Translations under genes and position numbers: made by a program
The notes under the pieces: generated by a model
What the model was told of the DNA's origin: nothing
The model's input: only the letters and a program-made list of their open reading frames with translations
Database searches by the model: none
Shown: piece by piece, positions 33,304 through 41,207 of the stretch
How the letters are laid out: each line of letters starts with the position of its first letter
How positions within the stretch are numbered: the first letter of the stretch is position 1
Assembly: GCF_018614585.1 (NCBI RefSeq)
Contig: NZ_JAGGOI010000032.1
Coordinates: 124,001-188,000, forward strand
Direction of reading: 5' to 3'
Length of the DNA: 64,000 nucleotides
Source of the DNA: Streptomyces sp. ISL-1
GTDB lineage: Bacteria > Actinomycetota > Actinomycetes > Streptomycetales > Streptomycetaceae

Positions 33304-35445
33304 GTGCCTCAGCTCGCCTTCGCGAACACCTTCTGGGAGAGCTTCGATGCCCTGGAGAAGCCGGTCAAGGCAGGCGTACGCAAGGCCATGGCCAAGTTCC
33401 ACCAGCTCACCATCGCCGAGATGCATGCGGACAAAGGCCTGCACCTGGAGTCGGTCGACAAAGCACGCGACCCGCGGATGCGCACCATCCGCATCAACGA
33501 CTTCTGGCGGGGGGTCGTACTCGCTCCCGACGACGGCAGCGACACCTTCCTGCTCCTGAAAGTCGTGCCCCACGACGACGCCTACACGTGGGCCGCCAGG
33601 CGGCTCTACACCGTCAATACGGCGACCCGCGGTCTCGAGGTACGCAATGTCGTGGCGCTCGAGCAGCTCACGCCCACGCTGGAGAAGGCCGCAAACGCGG
33701 CGCCCGCTCTGCTGTTCGCCTCGTACTCGGACACGGTATTGCGGGAACTCGGCATCGATGACCAGGTGTTGAAGGCTGTCCGCACAATTGTCGACCGTCC
33801 CCAGCTGGACGCGTTCGGGACCCTGTTGCCAGAGGACCAGTTCGAGGTGCTGACCTTCCTTGCCGAGGGGTTCAAGCCCGACGAGGTCTACCGGGATGTC
33901 GTTGCGGTTCGCCGCCCCGTCCACGCGACCCCCGAACCGACCGAGGACCTGGCGGCCGCCATTGCCAACACGAGCAGCCGCATCACCCTGATCACCGAGC
34001 CCGATGAACTCGCCGAGATCTTGGAGAAGCCCTTTGCGGCATGGCGGGTATTCCTGCACCCGTCGCAGCGACGCCTTGCATACAGGGTCTCGTACAAGGG
34101 TCCCGCGCAGGTCTCCGGCGGGCCGGGTACTGGCAAGACGGTCGTGGCCCTCCACCGGGTCAAGCACCTGCTGTCCCGCTCGCCCGGCACTCGTGTACTG
34201 CTCACCACCTACACCAACGCGCTCGCGGCTGCTCTGCTGGAGAACCTCGCACTGCTCCTCGACGACGAAGCTCAGCTGGCCCGGGTGGATGTGACCACCG
34301 TCAATGCCTACGCCCACCGCATCATGCGCGAGCTGGGCGGGCGGAGGCCTTCGCCCATAGGGGACCAGGAGGAACGCCACATCTGGCAGAAGGTGGGCAA
34401 GCAGCTCGGCCTGCCGTGGACCGAGCGGTTCCTCTCGCAGGAGTACCGGCATGTGATCCTCGCCCAGGACCTCCGGTCCGGCGAGGACTATCTGGCCGCC
34501 ACACGAAGGGGTCGAGGCACCGCACTCGGGCCGTTAAAGCGGGCTCAGCTCTGGCGGGCCGTCGAATCGTTCAAAGCCGAGCTGGTTGCCAAGAGGGCCA
34601 GCACACACCTCCAAGTGTGCGACGAAGCGGCCCGATTGCTGGACGGAGCGGACCGTGCCACACACGGATATGCCCACGTCGTCGTGGACGAGGCGCAGGA
34701 TCTTCACCCAGCTCAGTGGCGCGTGCTGAGAGCAGCCGTCGAGTCAGGACCGGACGACCTGTTCATCACTGGAGATCCGCACCAGCGGATCTACGACTCC
34801 TATGTGTCCCTGGGGTCACTGGGCATCTCGGTGACCGGCCGTTCGAGTCGGCTGCGGATCAACTACCGCAGTACAGAAGAGATCCTCGTGTGGGCCACCG
34901 GCATCCTCGACGATGCGCCGGTCGAGGACCTGAGCGGTGACGGCGGCGACAGCCTGAGAGGCTACCGCTCGTTGCTGCATGGCAGAAGGCCGCATGTAAG
35001 CGGTCACGCTGCCGAACAGGCCGAAATTACCGTGCTGGTGGAGCGGATCGAGGGGTGGATCGCGCAGGGGATCCGGCCTGCTGAGATCGCCGTGTGCACC
35101 AGGTTCAATGTGCTGTTGGACAAGGTGCGCGACCGGCTGGAGGCGGCGGGTGTTCTCGCGGTGAAAGTGAAGGACAATCCGGGAGCGGGCGTCGACGGAG
35201 TACGGCTGGCGACGATGCACGCCATGAAAGGGCTCGAATTCCGCTGCGTCGCAGTAATCGGTGTCACAGCCGGTGCGGTCCCGTTCGCCCGGGAGATCAC
35301 GCCGGCTGAAGTCGACCGGATCCAGCACGAGTCGGACCTGCTGAGGGAACGTTGCGTACTGTTCGTGGCCTGCACCAGAGCCCGGGAGGCGCTCCATGTG
35401 TCGTGGAGCGGCGCGGCGAGCCCCTTCCTGCCCGTCCGGGAGTAG
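33304..35445 (+). CDS. UvrD-like superfamily-1 helicase with RelE/ParE-fold N-terminus
   Basis: A 713-residue fusion. The first about 105 residues resemble the RelE/ParE toxin fold (VRKAMAKFHQLTIAEMHADK, RTIRINDFWRGVVLA, then LLLKVVPHDDAYTWA). After a linker, UvrD-type helicase motifs appear: Walker A GGPGTGKT at 272, DEAQD at 462, DPHQRIYD, INYRSTEEIL, ATMHAMKGLEF and CTRAREALHVSW. The helicase looks catalytically complete. GTG 33304 is supported by AGGAG eight bases upstream; the longer frame from 33274 lacks this. It follows mcrC closely and ends 11 bases from the convergent methylase gene. I infer a defence or DNA-repair role with McrBC. Confidence 0.85.
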   Translation: MPQLAFANTFWESFDALEKPVKAGVRKAMAKFHQLTIAEMHADKGLHLESVDKARDPRMRTIRINDFWRGVVLAPDDGSDTFLLLKVVPHDDAYTWAARRLYTVNTATRGLEVRNVVALEQLTPTLEKAANAAPALLFASYSDTVLRELGIDDQVLKAVRTIVDRPQLDAFGTLLPEDQFEVLTFLAEGFKPDEVYRDVVAVRRPVHATPEPTEDLAAAIANTSSRITLITEPDELAEILEKPFAAWRVFLHPSQRRLAYRVSYKGPAQVSGGPGTGKTVVALHRVKHLLSRSPGTRVLLTTYTNALAAALLENLALLLDDEAQLARVDVTTVNAYAHRIMRELGGRRPSPIGDQEERHIWQKVGKQLGLPWTERFLSQEYRHVILAQDLRSGEDYLAATRRGRGTALGPLKRAQLWRAVESFKAELVAKRASTHLQVCDEAARLLDGADRATHGYAHVVVDEAQDLHPAQWRVLRAAVESGPDDLFITGDPHQRIYDSYVSLGSLGISVTGRSSRLRINYRSTEEILVWATGILDDAPVEDLSGDGGDSLRGYRSLLHGRRPHVSGHAAEQAEITVLVERIEGWIAQGIRPAEIAVCTRFNVLLDKVRDRLEAAGVLAVKVKDNPGAGVDGVRLATMHAMKGLEFRCVAVIGVTAGAVPFAREITPAEVDRIQHESDLLRERCVLFVACTRAREALHVSWSGAASPFLPVRE

Positions 35446-35456
35446 CGGGCGGGACG

Positions 35457-37115
35457 TCAGCCGTCGGACGGCGGTGGGACGAGCGCTCCGCTGGTGAGAC
35501 CGTCACGCGCCAGGGACGCCGCTCGCTCGGTCAGCTCTCTGAGCCTGCACACGTGCTGCTCGAACTCCGCGAGCGCACGGAAGGCGGCTCCATAGCGGCG
35601 CTGCTCATCGACGGCCATCTGGGGGATGCGAGCGCCCCGGGTGTCCGTGCGAAAGGTTCCGCTGGTGCTGGTTGAGCGGCGATTGTTGAAAACGCTGCGC
35701 AGGAAGCCGTTCAAGTAGTCCGTGTCGAGCTGCTCGCTGGTCGACACGGCCGCGTCTGCCGACGTCTCCACCAGCCCGGCTCGGGCAAGATCCGCGAGGC
35801 TGACCGTGGCCCCGTCCTGGATGGCGCCGACGGAGCCCTCTGCGAGTGCGGGCAGCAGGTTCAGCAGGGTCGCCACTTGTTGGTCGATCTCGGCACGTGT
35901 GGCTTCGTACTCCGCCGTGAAGTCGGTGCGCGTGGCCGTGATGTGCGTCGCAGGGGTCAGATCGACAGTGTCATCGAGCAGATCGATGCGTGGAACTTCA
36001 GCGGTCTGCTCGGCCGCGGGCTCGAAGCTGTCCGCCGGATCGTTGCCGGTGAGGTCCGTCATGCGTACGAACTCGACGGTGTCGTCAGGTCCCGTAGGCC
36101 GTCTGAGCAGCCACAGATGGACTGAAAGGGCATGCGAAGCGGCCATCCCCGGGGGAAGCGCGACGACATGAGTGAGCAGCCCGCGGCGTACGACCTCGGC
36201 GCGGATCCTGCGCCCGGCCTTGCGGTAGGCGACGGACGCGGGCATCACCAGGACGACGCGCCCCGCCGGGGCTGTGTGGAAGTAGCAGTGCTGGAGCCAC
36301 GCCAGTTCGCTCTCGGCGCGGGAGGGAACGCCGAATTCCCAGCGTGGGTCCAGAAGCAGGTCCTCGCGCCCCCAGTCGGGAACTCCCACGGGCGGCTCGC
36401 ATACGACGAGTTCCGCCTTGAGTTCGCGGTGCTGGTCCGCGCGAAGGGAGTCCCCGGTGGCAATGGTGACTTCGGCGAGTCCTGTCAGATTCGCTCGCAG
36501 CTGCGCGTAGCGTGCCCTGACCGGGTCGATGTCCTGGCCGGCGAGGGCACGTGCCTGGGTGCTGAAGGCCAACAGCAACGAGCCGATACCGCATGCGGGA
36601 TCCAGGACTGTGCCGCTCTGTACGTCCGCGAAGTGCTGGATGGCCCGGATGAGCTGGGGCGATGTGATTCCGTCCGATCCGGCGCGACCGGAGGATTCGA
36701 CATAGCGGACGGTCAGGTTGGTGAGCAACTCAGCGGGAGAGATCTCGGCGGTGAGCTCGTTCACCAGGGCCATGAGAGCCGAGTCCCCGTCGACTCCTTT
36801 GCCGACGCCAGACCCTGTGAGGAGCTCCGCGACGGTCGCCAGGCCACGAATCATGTCCTCACCGTGGGTGCTGCGCAGTTGCTCCCACAGCCTCACCTCG
36901 TCCGACATCTCCCGGCCCTTGCGCTGTTTGTCGAGCCAGGACCGGACCTCGGGGAGGTGGAACAGCGGGCTGCTGGTGCTCCCGGTCGCGGGGGCGGGAA
37001 AGTCGTCGTGGCGCCTGCGCCAATTGGAGACGGCGGCGCGGGTGACCCCTGCGAGCCGAGCGATCTCAGCAGCGGTGACGAGGGGCTCTGCGGTGGGGCG
37101 CATGGCGTCCTTCAT
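35457..37115 (-). CDS. HsdM-like N6-adenine methylase fused to a half HsdS, with degenerate motif IV
   Basis: A 552-residue protein. Residues about 10-65 form a helix-turn-helix (EIARLAGVTRAAVSNWRRR), unusual for a methylase. The HsdM-type Rossmann domain has motif I DPACGIGSLL near 172, but motif IV reads CEPPVG near 240 instead of NPPF/Y, so catalysis is doubtful. The C-terminal 130 residues look like one HsdS recognition half: DTDYLNGFLRSVF, RIPQMAVDEQRRY and a helical tail. ATG 37115 follows GTGGAACGTT; ATG 37103 is the other option. It may be a DNA-binding, methylase-derived sensor or regulator. Its 3' end is convergent with the helicase gene. Confidence 0.8.
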   Translation of the reverse strand: MKDAMRPTAEPLVTAAEIARLAGVTRAAVSNWRRRHDDFPAPATGSTSSPLFHLPEVRSWLDKQRKGREMSDEVRLWEQLRSTHGEDMIRGLATVAELLTGSGVGKGVDGDSALMALVNELTAEISPAELLTNLTVRYVESSGRAGSDGITSPQLIRAIQHFADVQSGTVLDPACGIGSLLLAFSTQARALAGQDIDPVRARYAQLRANLTGLAEVTIATGDSLRADQHRELKAELVVCEPPVGVPDWGREDLLLDPRWEFGVPSRAESELAWLQHCYFHTAPAGRVVLVMPASVAYRKAGRRIRAEVVRRGLLTHVVALPPGMAASHALSVHLWLLRRPTGPDDTVEFVRMTDLTGNDPADSFEPAAEQTAEVPRIDLLDDTVDLTPATHITATRTDFTAEYEATRAEIDQQVATLLNLLPALAEGSVGAIQDGATVSLADLARAGLVETSADAAVSTSEQLDTDYLNGFLRSVFNNRRSTSTSGTFRTDTRGARIPQMAVDEQRRYGAAFRALAEFEQHVCRLRELTERAASLARDGLTSGALVPPPSDG

Positions 37116-37541
37116 AACGTTCCACAGTACACGGCACACTCGAGCAATCCTCAAAGAGGTCCGTTGGCGATGTAAACGAACGCAGAGTCACCATGTACGT
37201 ACGCGGCGAATGGTGTCGCGGCGCTCCCGGAAGGCCTGCCGAGCCGTTTCTTGGGCCCAGCAAGGACCAAGTGCTTGGCCCGGGCCACTCGCTGAGGTGG
37301 AGGGGCTCTCTCCACGTCCCTGCGGAATCGGCACTGCGTGGGGGTGGCGCGCAGCGGGGGCACCGCCGGTTCTGTCCGGCGGGCTGCCAGGCGGCCGAGG
37401 ATCAGCGCGGCTGCCCCGGCTTGCGCCGAACTCCCCCTCGCGTACCTGGAGTTACTTGCCCGAGGTCTGTCCGCCTGCGAGGATCGCATGATCGTTGACG
37501 CTGGGAGTTCCTCAGCATCTTGAGCATTCAGGGAGCTGCGT
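37116..37541. other. Interval with promoter elements between methylase and methyltransferase genes
   Basis: About 425 bases without a supported gene. It carries site 3 of the palindromic element, a TTTACA-like -35 on the minus strand near 37170, and the ribosome binding site GGGAGC of the next gene. Open frames here have no protein-like character. Confidence 0.5.
37163..37177. promoter_or_regulatory. Imperfect palindrome (site 3 of 3) upstream of the HsdM-like gene
   Basis: GTTGGCGATGTAAAC differs from site 1 at one of 15 positions and is 47 bases before the start of the minus-strand gene. Confidence 0.35.
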
Positions 37542-38354
37542 ATGACCGGGAGCGAGCCCGCCGTCCCCAGGATCGACACCAGTAAGCCGCATCCGGCCCG
37601 GGTGTACGACTGGTTCCTGGGCGGCAAGGACAACTACCCGGTCGACGAGGCGCTGGGCCGGCACATCATGACCATTGACAACCGCGCCAAGCATGTCGCC
37701 CAGACCAACCGGTGGTACATGCAGCGAGTGACCCGGTGGATGGCCGGGCAGGCGGGTGTGCGTCAGTACCTCGACATCGGCACCGGCATCCCGACCGAGC
37801 CCAATCTGCACCAGGTGGCCCAGGGCATCGCCCCCGAGTCCCGGGTCGTCTACACCGACAACGACCCGATCGTGCTGACGCACGCGGAGGCGCTGCTGCG
37901 CAGCACCCCGGAAGGCGTCACCGACTACATCCAGGCCGATGTGCGCGAGCCCGACCGGATCCTCGAACAGGCCCGGAAGGTCCTCGACTTCAAGCAGCCG
38001 ATCGCCCTCTCGCTGGTCGCGTTGATGCACTTCGTGAGTGACGAGCACCAGCCGTACGACCTGGTGCGCCGGCTCGTGGACGCGTTGCCGTCGGGGAGTT
38101 ATCTCGTACTGTCGCAGCTCACCGCCGACTTCGACCCGCTGGCCGTGCAGCGCGGCGTCGAGATGTACGCGGCCGGGGGAGTCTCGCTGGTGCCGCGTTC
38201 GCACGCGGAGGTCGCCCGCTTCTTCGAGGGGCTCGAGGTGGAAGAGCCCGGGATTGTGCGGCTCACTCAGTGGCACCCGGAGCTCGGCGTCGACGAGGTC
38301 GTGGAAGGGGGCGAGGCGGCGTCGCTGTACGCGGGCGTGGCGCACAAGGCGTAG
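37542..38354 (+). CDS. SAM-dependent methyltransferase, DUF574/PF04672 type
   Basis: A 270-residue protein of the streptomycete-specific methyltransferase family. The family start PARVYDWFLGGKDNYPVDE is present, followed by motif I YLDIGTGIPTEPNLHQVAQ, the ribose-binding VVYTDNDPIVLTHAEALL and FVSDEHQPYDLVRRL. Members are numerous in actinomycetes and methylate unknown small molecules; some are linked to developmental regulation. GGGAGC lies before ATG 37542. The gene stands alone between the defence island and the LysR gene. I am sure of the family, not of the substrate. Confidence 0.9.
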   Translation: MTGSEPAVPRIDTSKPHPARVYDWFLGGKDNYPVDEALGRHIMTIDNRAKHVAQTNRWYMQRVTRWMAGQAGVRQYLDIGTGIPTEPNLHQVAQGIAPESRVVYTDNDPIVLTHAEALLRSTPEGVTDYIQADVREPDRILEQARKVLDFKQPIALSLVALMHFVSDEHQPYDLVRRLVDALPSGSYLVLSQLTADFDPLAVQRGVEMYAAGGVSLVPRSHAEVARFFEGLEVEEPGIVRLTQWHPELGVDEVVEGGEAASLYAGVAHKA

Positions 38355-38532
38355 CCGTCGCACCGGCCATCCGTCGCAACGAGGTCCGACCGCACCGGCC
38401 GCACCGGCCCGCCGCTCCTGCCGATGTCCGGACGGCGCCAGGTGGGCGTTAGGCGCGCGTCCGGTGAGCGGCGGCGACCCGTGGGTCTCGGGCGGAGCCC
38501 CGCGATACCCAAATTCTGCTTATGATGCACGG

Positions 38533-39438
38533 GTGTTCGACTCCCGGCACATCAAGACGTTCCACGAAGTGGTCAGGGCCGGTTCGTACTCCGCGGCCGC
38601 TCGTGCGCTCGGCTATACCCAGCCTGCGATCACCCAGCAGATGAAGGCCCTCGAACGAGACGTCGGCACACCGCTGTTCATCCGCGTCGGCCGCGGCATG
38701 CGACTCACCGAGGCGGGGGAGGCGCTGTCCCGGCACGCCACGGTCATCCTCGACAGCATGTCCGCCGCCCAGCAGCAGATGAGCGCCCTCACCCGGCTGC
38801 GCGCGGGACGGGTCCGCGTCTGCGCGTTCCCCAGTGCCAATGCCACGCTCATCCCCGAGGCGATGGCCCGGCTGGCCGCGGCCCACCCCGGCGTCCGGGT
38901 CGACCTGCTGGAGAGCGAGCCGCCCGCCTCGCTCCAGCGGTTGGTGCGCGGGGAGTGCGACATCACGCTGGCCTTCACCTACCCCGGCCTGCACGAGGAG
39001 GTCCCCGACGAGCTGGTGGAAATCCCGCTGCTGGAGGACCAGTTGACGGTTCTGCTGCCGACCGGGCACCCTCTCGCGCGGCGGCGGGCTGTCCAGTTGG
39101 CGGATCTCGCGGATGAGCGCTGGATAGCGGGGTGCCTGCGCTGTCGCGCCAATCTGCTGCACGAATGCGCGGAGCAGGGCTTCGCGCCCGACATCGCCTT
39201 CACGACGGACGACAATCTCGTGGTGCAGAGCCTGGTCGCGGAGGGTCTTGGGGTCGCGATGATCCCCGCGCTCGTACTGAACTTCCTCTGCCACCGGAAG
39301 GTGACGGGGCGGCCGCTTCAGCCCGCCTCGCGGCGGCAGATCTCGGCGTATGTGCTGCGGGAGCATCTGCGGATCCCGGCCACGGCGCGGGTGCTCGATG
39401 AGCTGAAGACGGTCGCGGCGAACAAGGTCGGCTGCTGA
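38533..39438 (+). CDS. LysR-family transcriptional regulator
   Basis: A 301-residue LysR regulator. The N-terminal helix-turn-helix reads FHEVVRAGSYSAAARALGYT and PAITQQMKALERDVGTPLF, and the periplasmic-binding-like effector domain follows from about residue 90. GTG 38533 lies seven bases downstream of TATGAT (38521-38526), a good -10 box, so the transcript could start at the GTG and be leaderless; no Shine-Dalgarno is visible. The next genes encode a cysteine-dioxygenase-like enzyme and a YeiH exporter, so this protein probably controls sulfur-amino-acid catabolism. Confidence 0.88.
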   Translation: MFDSRHIKTFHEVVRAGSYSAAARALGYTQPAITQQMKALERDVGTPLFIRVGRGMRLTEAGEALSRHATVILDSMSAAQQQMSALTRLRAGRVRVCAFPSANATLIPEAMARLAAAHPGVRVDLLESEPPASLQRLVRGECDITLAFTYPGLHEEVPDELVEIPLLEDQLTVLLPTGHPLARRRAVQLADLADERWIAGCLRCRANLLHECAEQGFAPDIAFTTDDNLVVQSLVAEGLGVAMIPALVLNFLCHRKVTGRPLQPASRRQISAYVLREHLRIPATARVLDELKTVAANKVGC

Positions 39439-39537
39439 GGTACGAGCTCTCAAGCTCTCAACCCATAAGCGGAGCTGGGGAAGTTGCGAAGAATCCGTCG
39501 TTGGACGTGATGGGCCGGACGGCTCGACGCTGCCCGT

Positions 39538-40152
39538 ATGACCATATCCAACGGATCCAACGGATCCAACGGATCCAACGGATCCACCGGATCGACCGCC
39601 TTCAGGGCCGCGCGTACGACCGACCGCCTCGACGGGCTGGTCGCCGAGGTGCGCGACGCCGTCGGGCGTGGACTGCCGCCGGATCTGACGGCGTATCTCG
39701 TCGGCGAGCGCCTCGCGCCGCACCTCGGCGCGGCCGACCTCCTCACCGATGAGCAGTGCGATAGCGACCCCGCCCGCTATCGCCAGCATCTGCTGCACGC
39801 CGAACACGACGGGAGCTTCTCGGTCGTCGCACTGGTCTGGCTGCCCGGCCAGGGGACCACCGTGCACGACCATGTGTCGTGGTGCACGACGGGTGTGCAC
39901 GAGGGCGAGGAGTACGAGCGGCGCTACCGCCTCCTCCCGTCCCCGGGGACGTGCACGGCCGCCCGCCTCGTCGCCACCGGCGATGTCGTGAACGCCCAGG
40001 GAGCGGTGTGCGGTTTCGCGCCGCCCGGCGATATCCACCGGGTCTGGAACGCGGGCGCCGGCCGGGCGATCTCCCTCCATGTCTACGGAGCGAACATCTC
40101 CCGTCTCGGCACGAGTGTCCGCCGCGTCTACGAACTGCCGGCCGACTGCTGA
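39538..40152 (+). CDS. Cysteine dioxygenase-like cupin enzyme
   Basis: A 204-residue cupin. The metal-binding block reads GTTVHDHVSWCTTGVHEGEE, with two His and a Glu, and a second His occurs in PGDIHRVWN. This fits the cysteine-dioxygenase group, iron enzymes that oxidise thiols such as cysteine to the sulfinate. The N-terminus has a five-unit repeat (GSN GSN GSN GST GST) encoded by a 9-base tandem repeat. It overlaps the next gene by one base (TGATG). With the LysR regulator and the YeiH-type exporter it suggests cysteine oxidation and removal of the resulting sulfite or sulfate. Confidence 0.8.
   Translation: MTISNGSNGSNGSNGSTGSTAFRAARTTDRLDGLVAEVRDAVGRGLPPDLTAYLVGERLAPHLGAADLLTDEQCDSDPARYRQHLLHAEHDGSFSVVALVWLPGQGTTVHDHVSWCTTGVHEGEEYERRYRLLPSPGTCTAARLVATGDVVNAQGAVCGFAPPGDIHRVWNAGAGRAISLHVYGANISRLGTSVRRVYELPADC
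39544..39590 (+). repeat. 9-bp tandem repeat inside the cupin gene
   Basis: About five imperfect units of GGATCCAAC follow the start codon and encode Gly-Ser-Asn triplets. The last units change to GGATCCACC and GGATCGACC. Length is a multiple of three, so copy-number change would keep the frame. Confidence 0.85.
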
Positions 40153-41207
40153 TGGCGCTGCTACGGGAACGGTCGGCGTCCGCTTCCCCGTCCTCCGGCC
40201 CGTCCGCGCCGGGCGTTCGGCCCGGTCTCGCGCTGGCTGTCGTCGGCGTTGCCGTCGCCTGGTCGGCGCATCAACTCTTCCCGGGCATACCGATGTTGAC
40301 CGCGTCCGTGGTCCTTGGCATCGTCGCGGCTCATCTGTCCGGGGTGCGCTCGCTCGTACGGGGAGCGGCCCGCCCCGGGCTCTCGTACGCCGGGAAACGG
40401 CTGATGCGCATCGGCATCGTCCTGCTCGGTCTGAAACTGAGCCTGGACGATGTGCTCGGCCTCGGCTGGGCGACGGTCACCATGGTTCTCGGCGTGGTCG
40501 CCGCGACCTTCCTCGGCACCTGGTGGCTCGGCCGCCGGATGGGGCTGCCCGGCGACCAGCCGCTGCTCATCGCCGCCGGGTACGCCATCTGCGGGGCGTC
40601 CGCGATCGGCGCGGTGAGCGAGGCGACGGACAGCGACGAGCGGGACGCGGCGACGTCAGTGGCGCTGGTGACCCTGTGCGGGACGCTGGCCATCGCCGTA
40701 CTGCCGCTGCTGCAGCAGCCGTTGGGGCTCAGCGACGCGGAGTTCGGCCGCTGGGTCGGCGCGAGCGTCCACGACGTGGGCCAGGTGGTAGCCACCGCGC
40801 AGACCGCCGGATCCGGCGCGCTGGGGGAAGCGGTCCTGGTCAAACTGATGCGGGTGGCGCTGCTCGCCCCGCTCGTCGCGGCCGTGGCCCTGTCGGTCCG
40901 CCGCCGTCGGCGGGCCGGGGGGACGGTCCGCAAGAGGCTGCCGGTCGTCCCGCTCTTCGTGGTCGGCTTCCTGGCCATGGTGCTTCTCCGCAGCACCGGC
41001 CAGTTGCCGCCCGCCGCGATCGACGTGGCACAAGACGCCCAGGAACTCCTGCTCGCGGCCGCGCTGTTCGGCCTCGGCAGCGCGGTGGACCTGCCGTCCC
41101 TGACCCGCACGGGCGGCCGGGTCGCGGCGCTCGGGCTGTGCGCGTGGGCGGTGGTGGCCGGGGTGGCGTACGCGGGGGTGCTGCTGGTGACGGGCCCCGT
41201 CAGCTGA
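40152..41207 (+). CDS. YeiH-family putative sulfite/sulfate exporter (UPF0324)
   Basis: A 351-residue membrane protein with about ten hydrophobic segments. Family blocks are PMLTASVVLGIVAAHLSGV, GKRLMRIGIVLLGLKLSLDD, AAGYAICGASAIGAVSEAT and GRWVGASVHDVGQVVATA. The YeiH family is thought to export sulfur oxyanions and is often controlled by a LysR protein. ATG 40152 overlaps the cupin stop by one base. It ends in an eight-base overlap with the convergent xylB gene. Working model: the upstream enzyme oxidises cysteine, and this protein removes the product. The transport substrate itself is not shown by sequence. Confidence 0.85.
   Translation: MALLRERSASASPSSGPSAPGVRPGLALAVVGVAVAWSAHQLFPGIPMLTASVVLGIVAAHLSGVRSLVRGAARPGLSYAGKRLMRIGIVLLGLKLSLDDVLGLGWATVTMVLGVVAATFLGTWWLGRRMGLPGDQPLLIAAGYAICGASAIGAVSEATDSDERDAATSVALVTLCGTLAIAVLPLLQQPLGLSDAEFGRWVGASVHDVGQVVATAQTAGSGALGEAVLVKLMRVALLAPLVAAVALSVRRRRRAGGTVRKRLPVVPLFVVGFLAMVLLRSTGQLPPAAIDVAQDAQELLLAAALFGLGSAVDLPSLTRTGGRVAALGLCAWAVVAGVAYAGVLLVTGPVS

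Noticed and set aside
37151..37633. 160-residue minus-strand open frame
   Set aside because: It overlaps the start of the methyltransferase gene and its promoter region, and has no protein-like composition or ribosome binding site.
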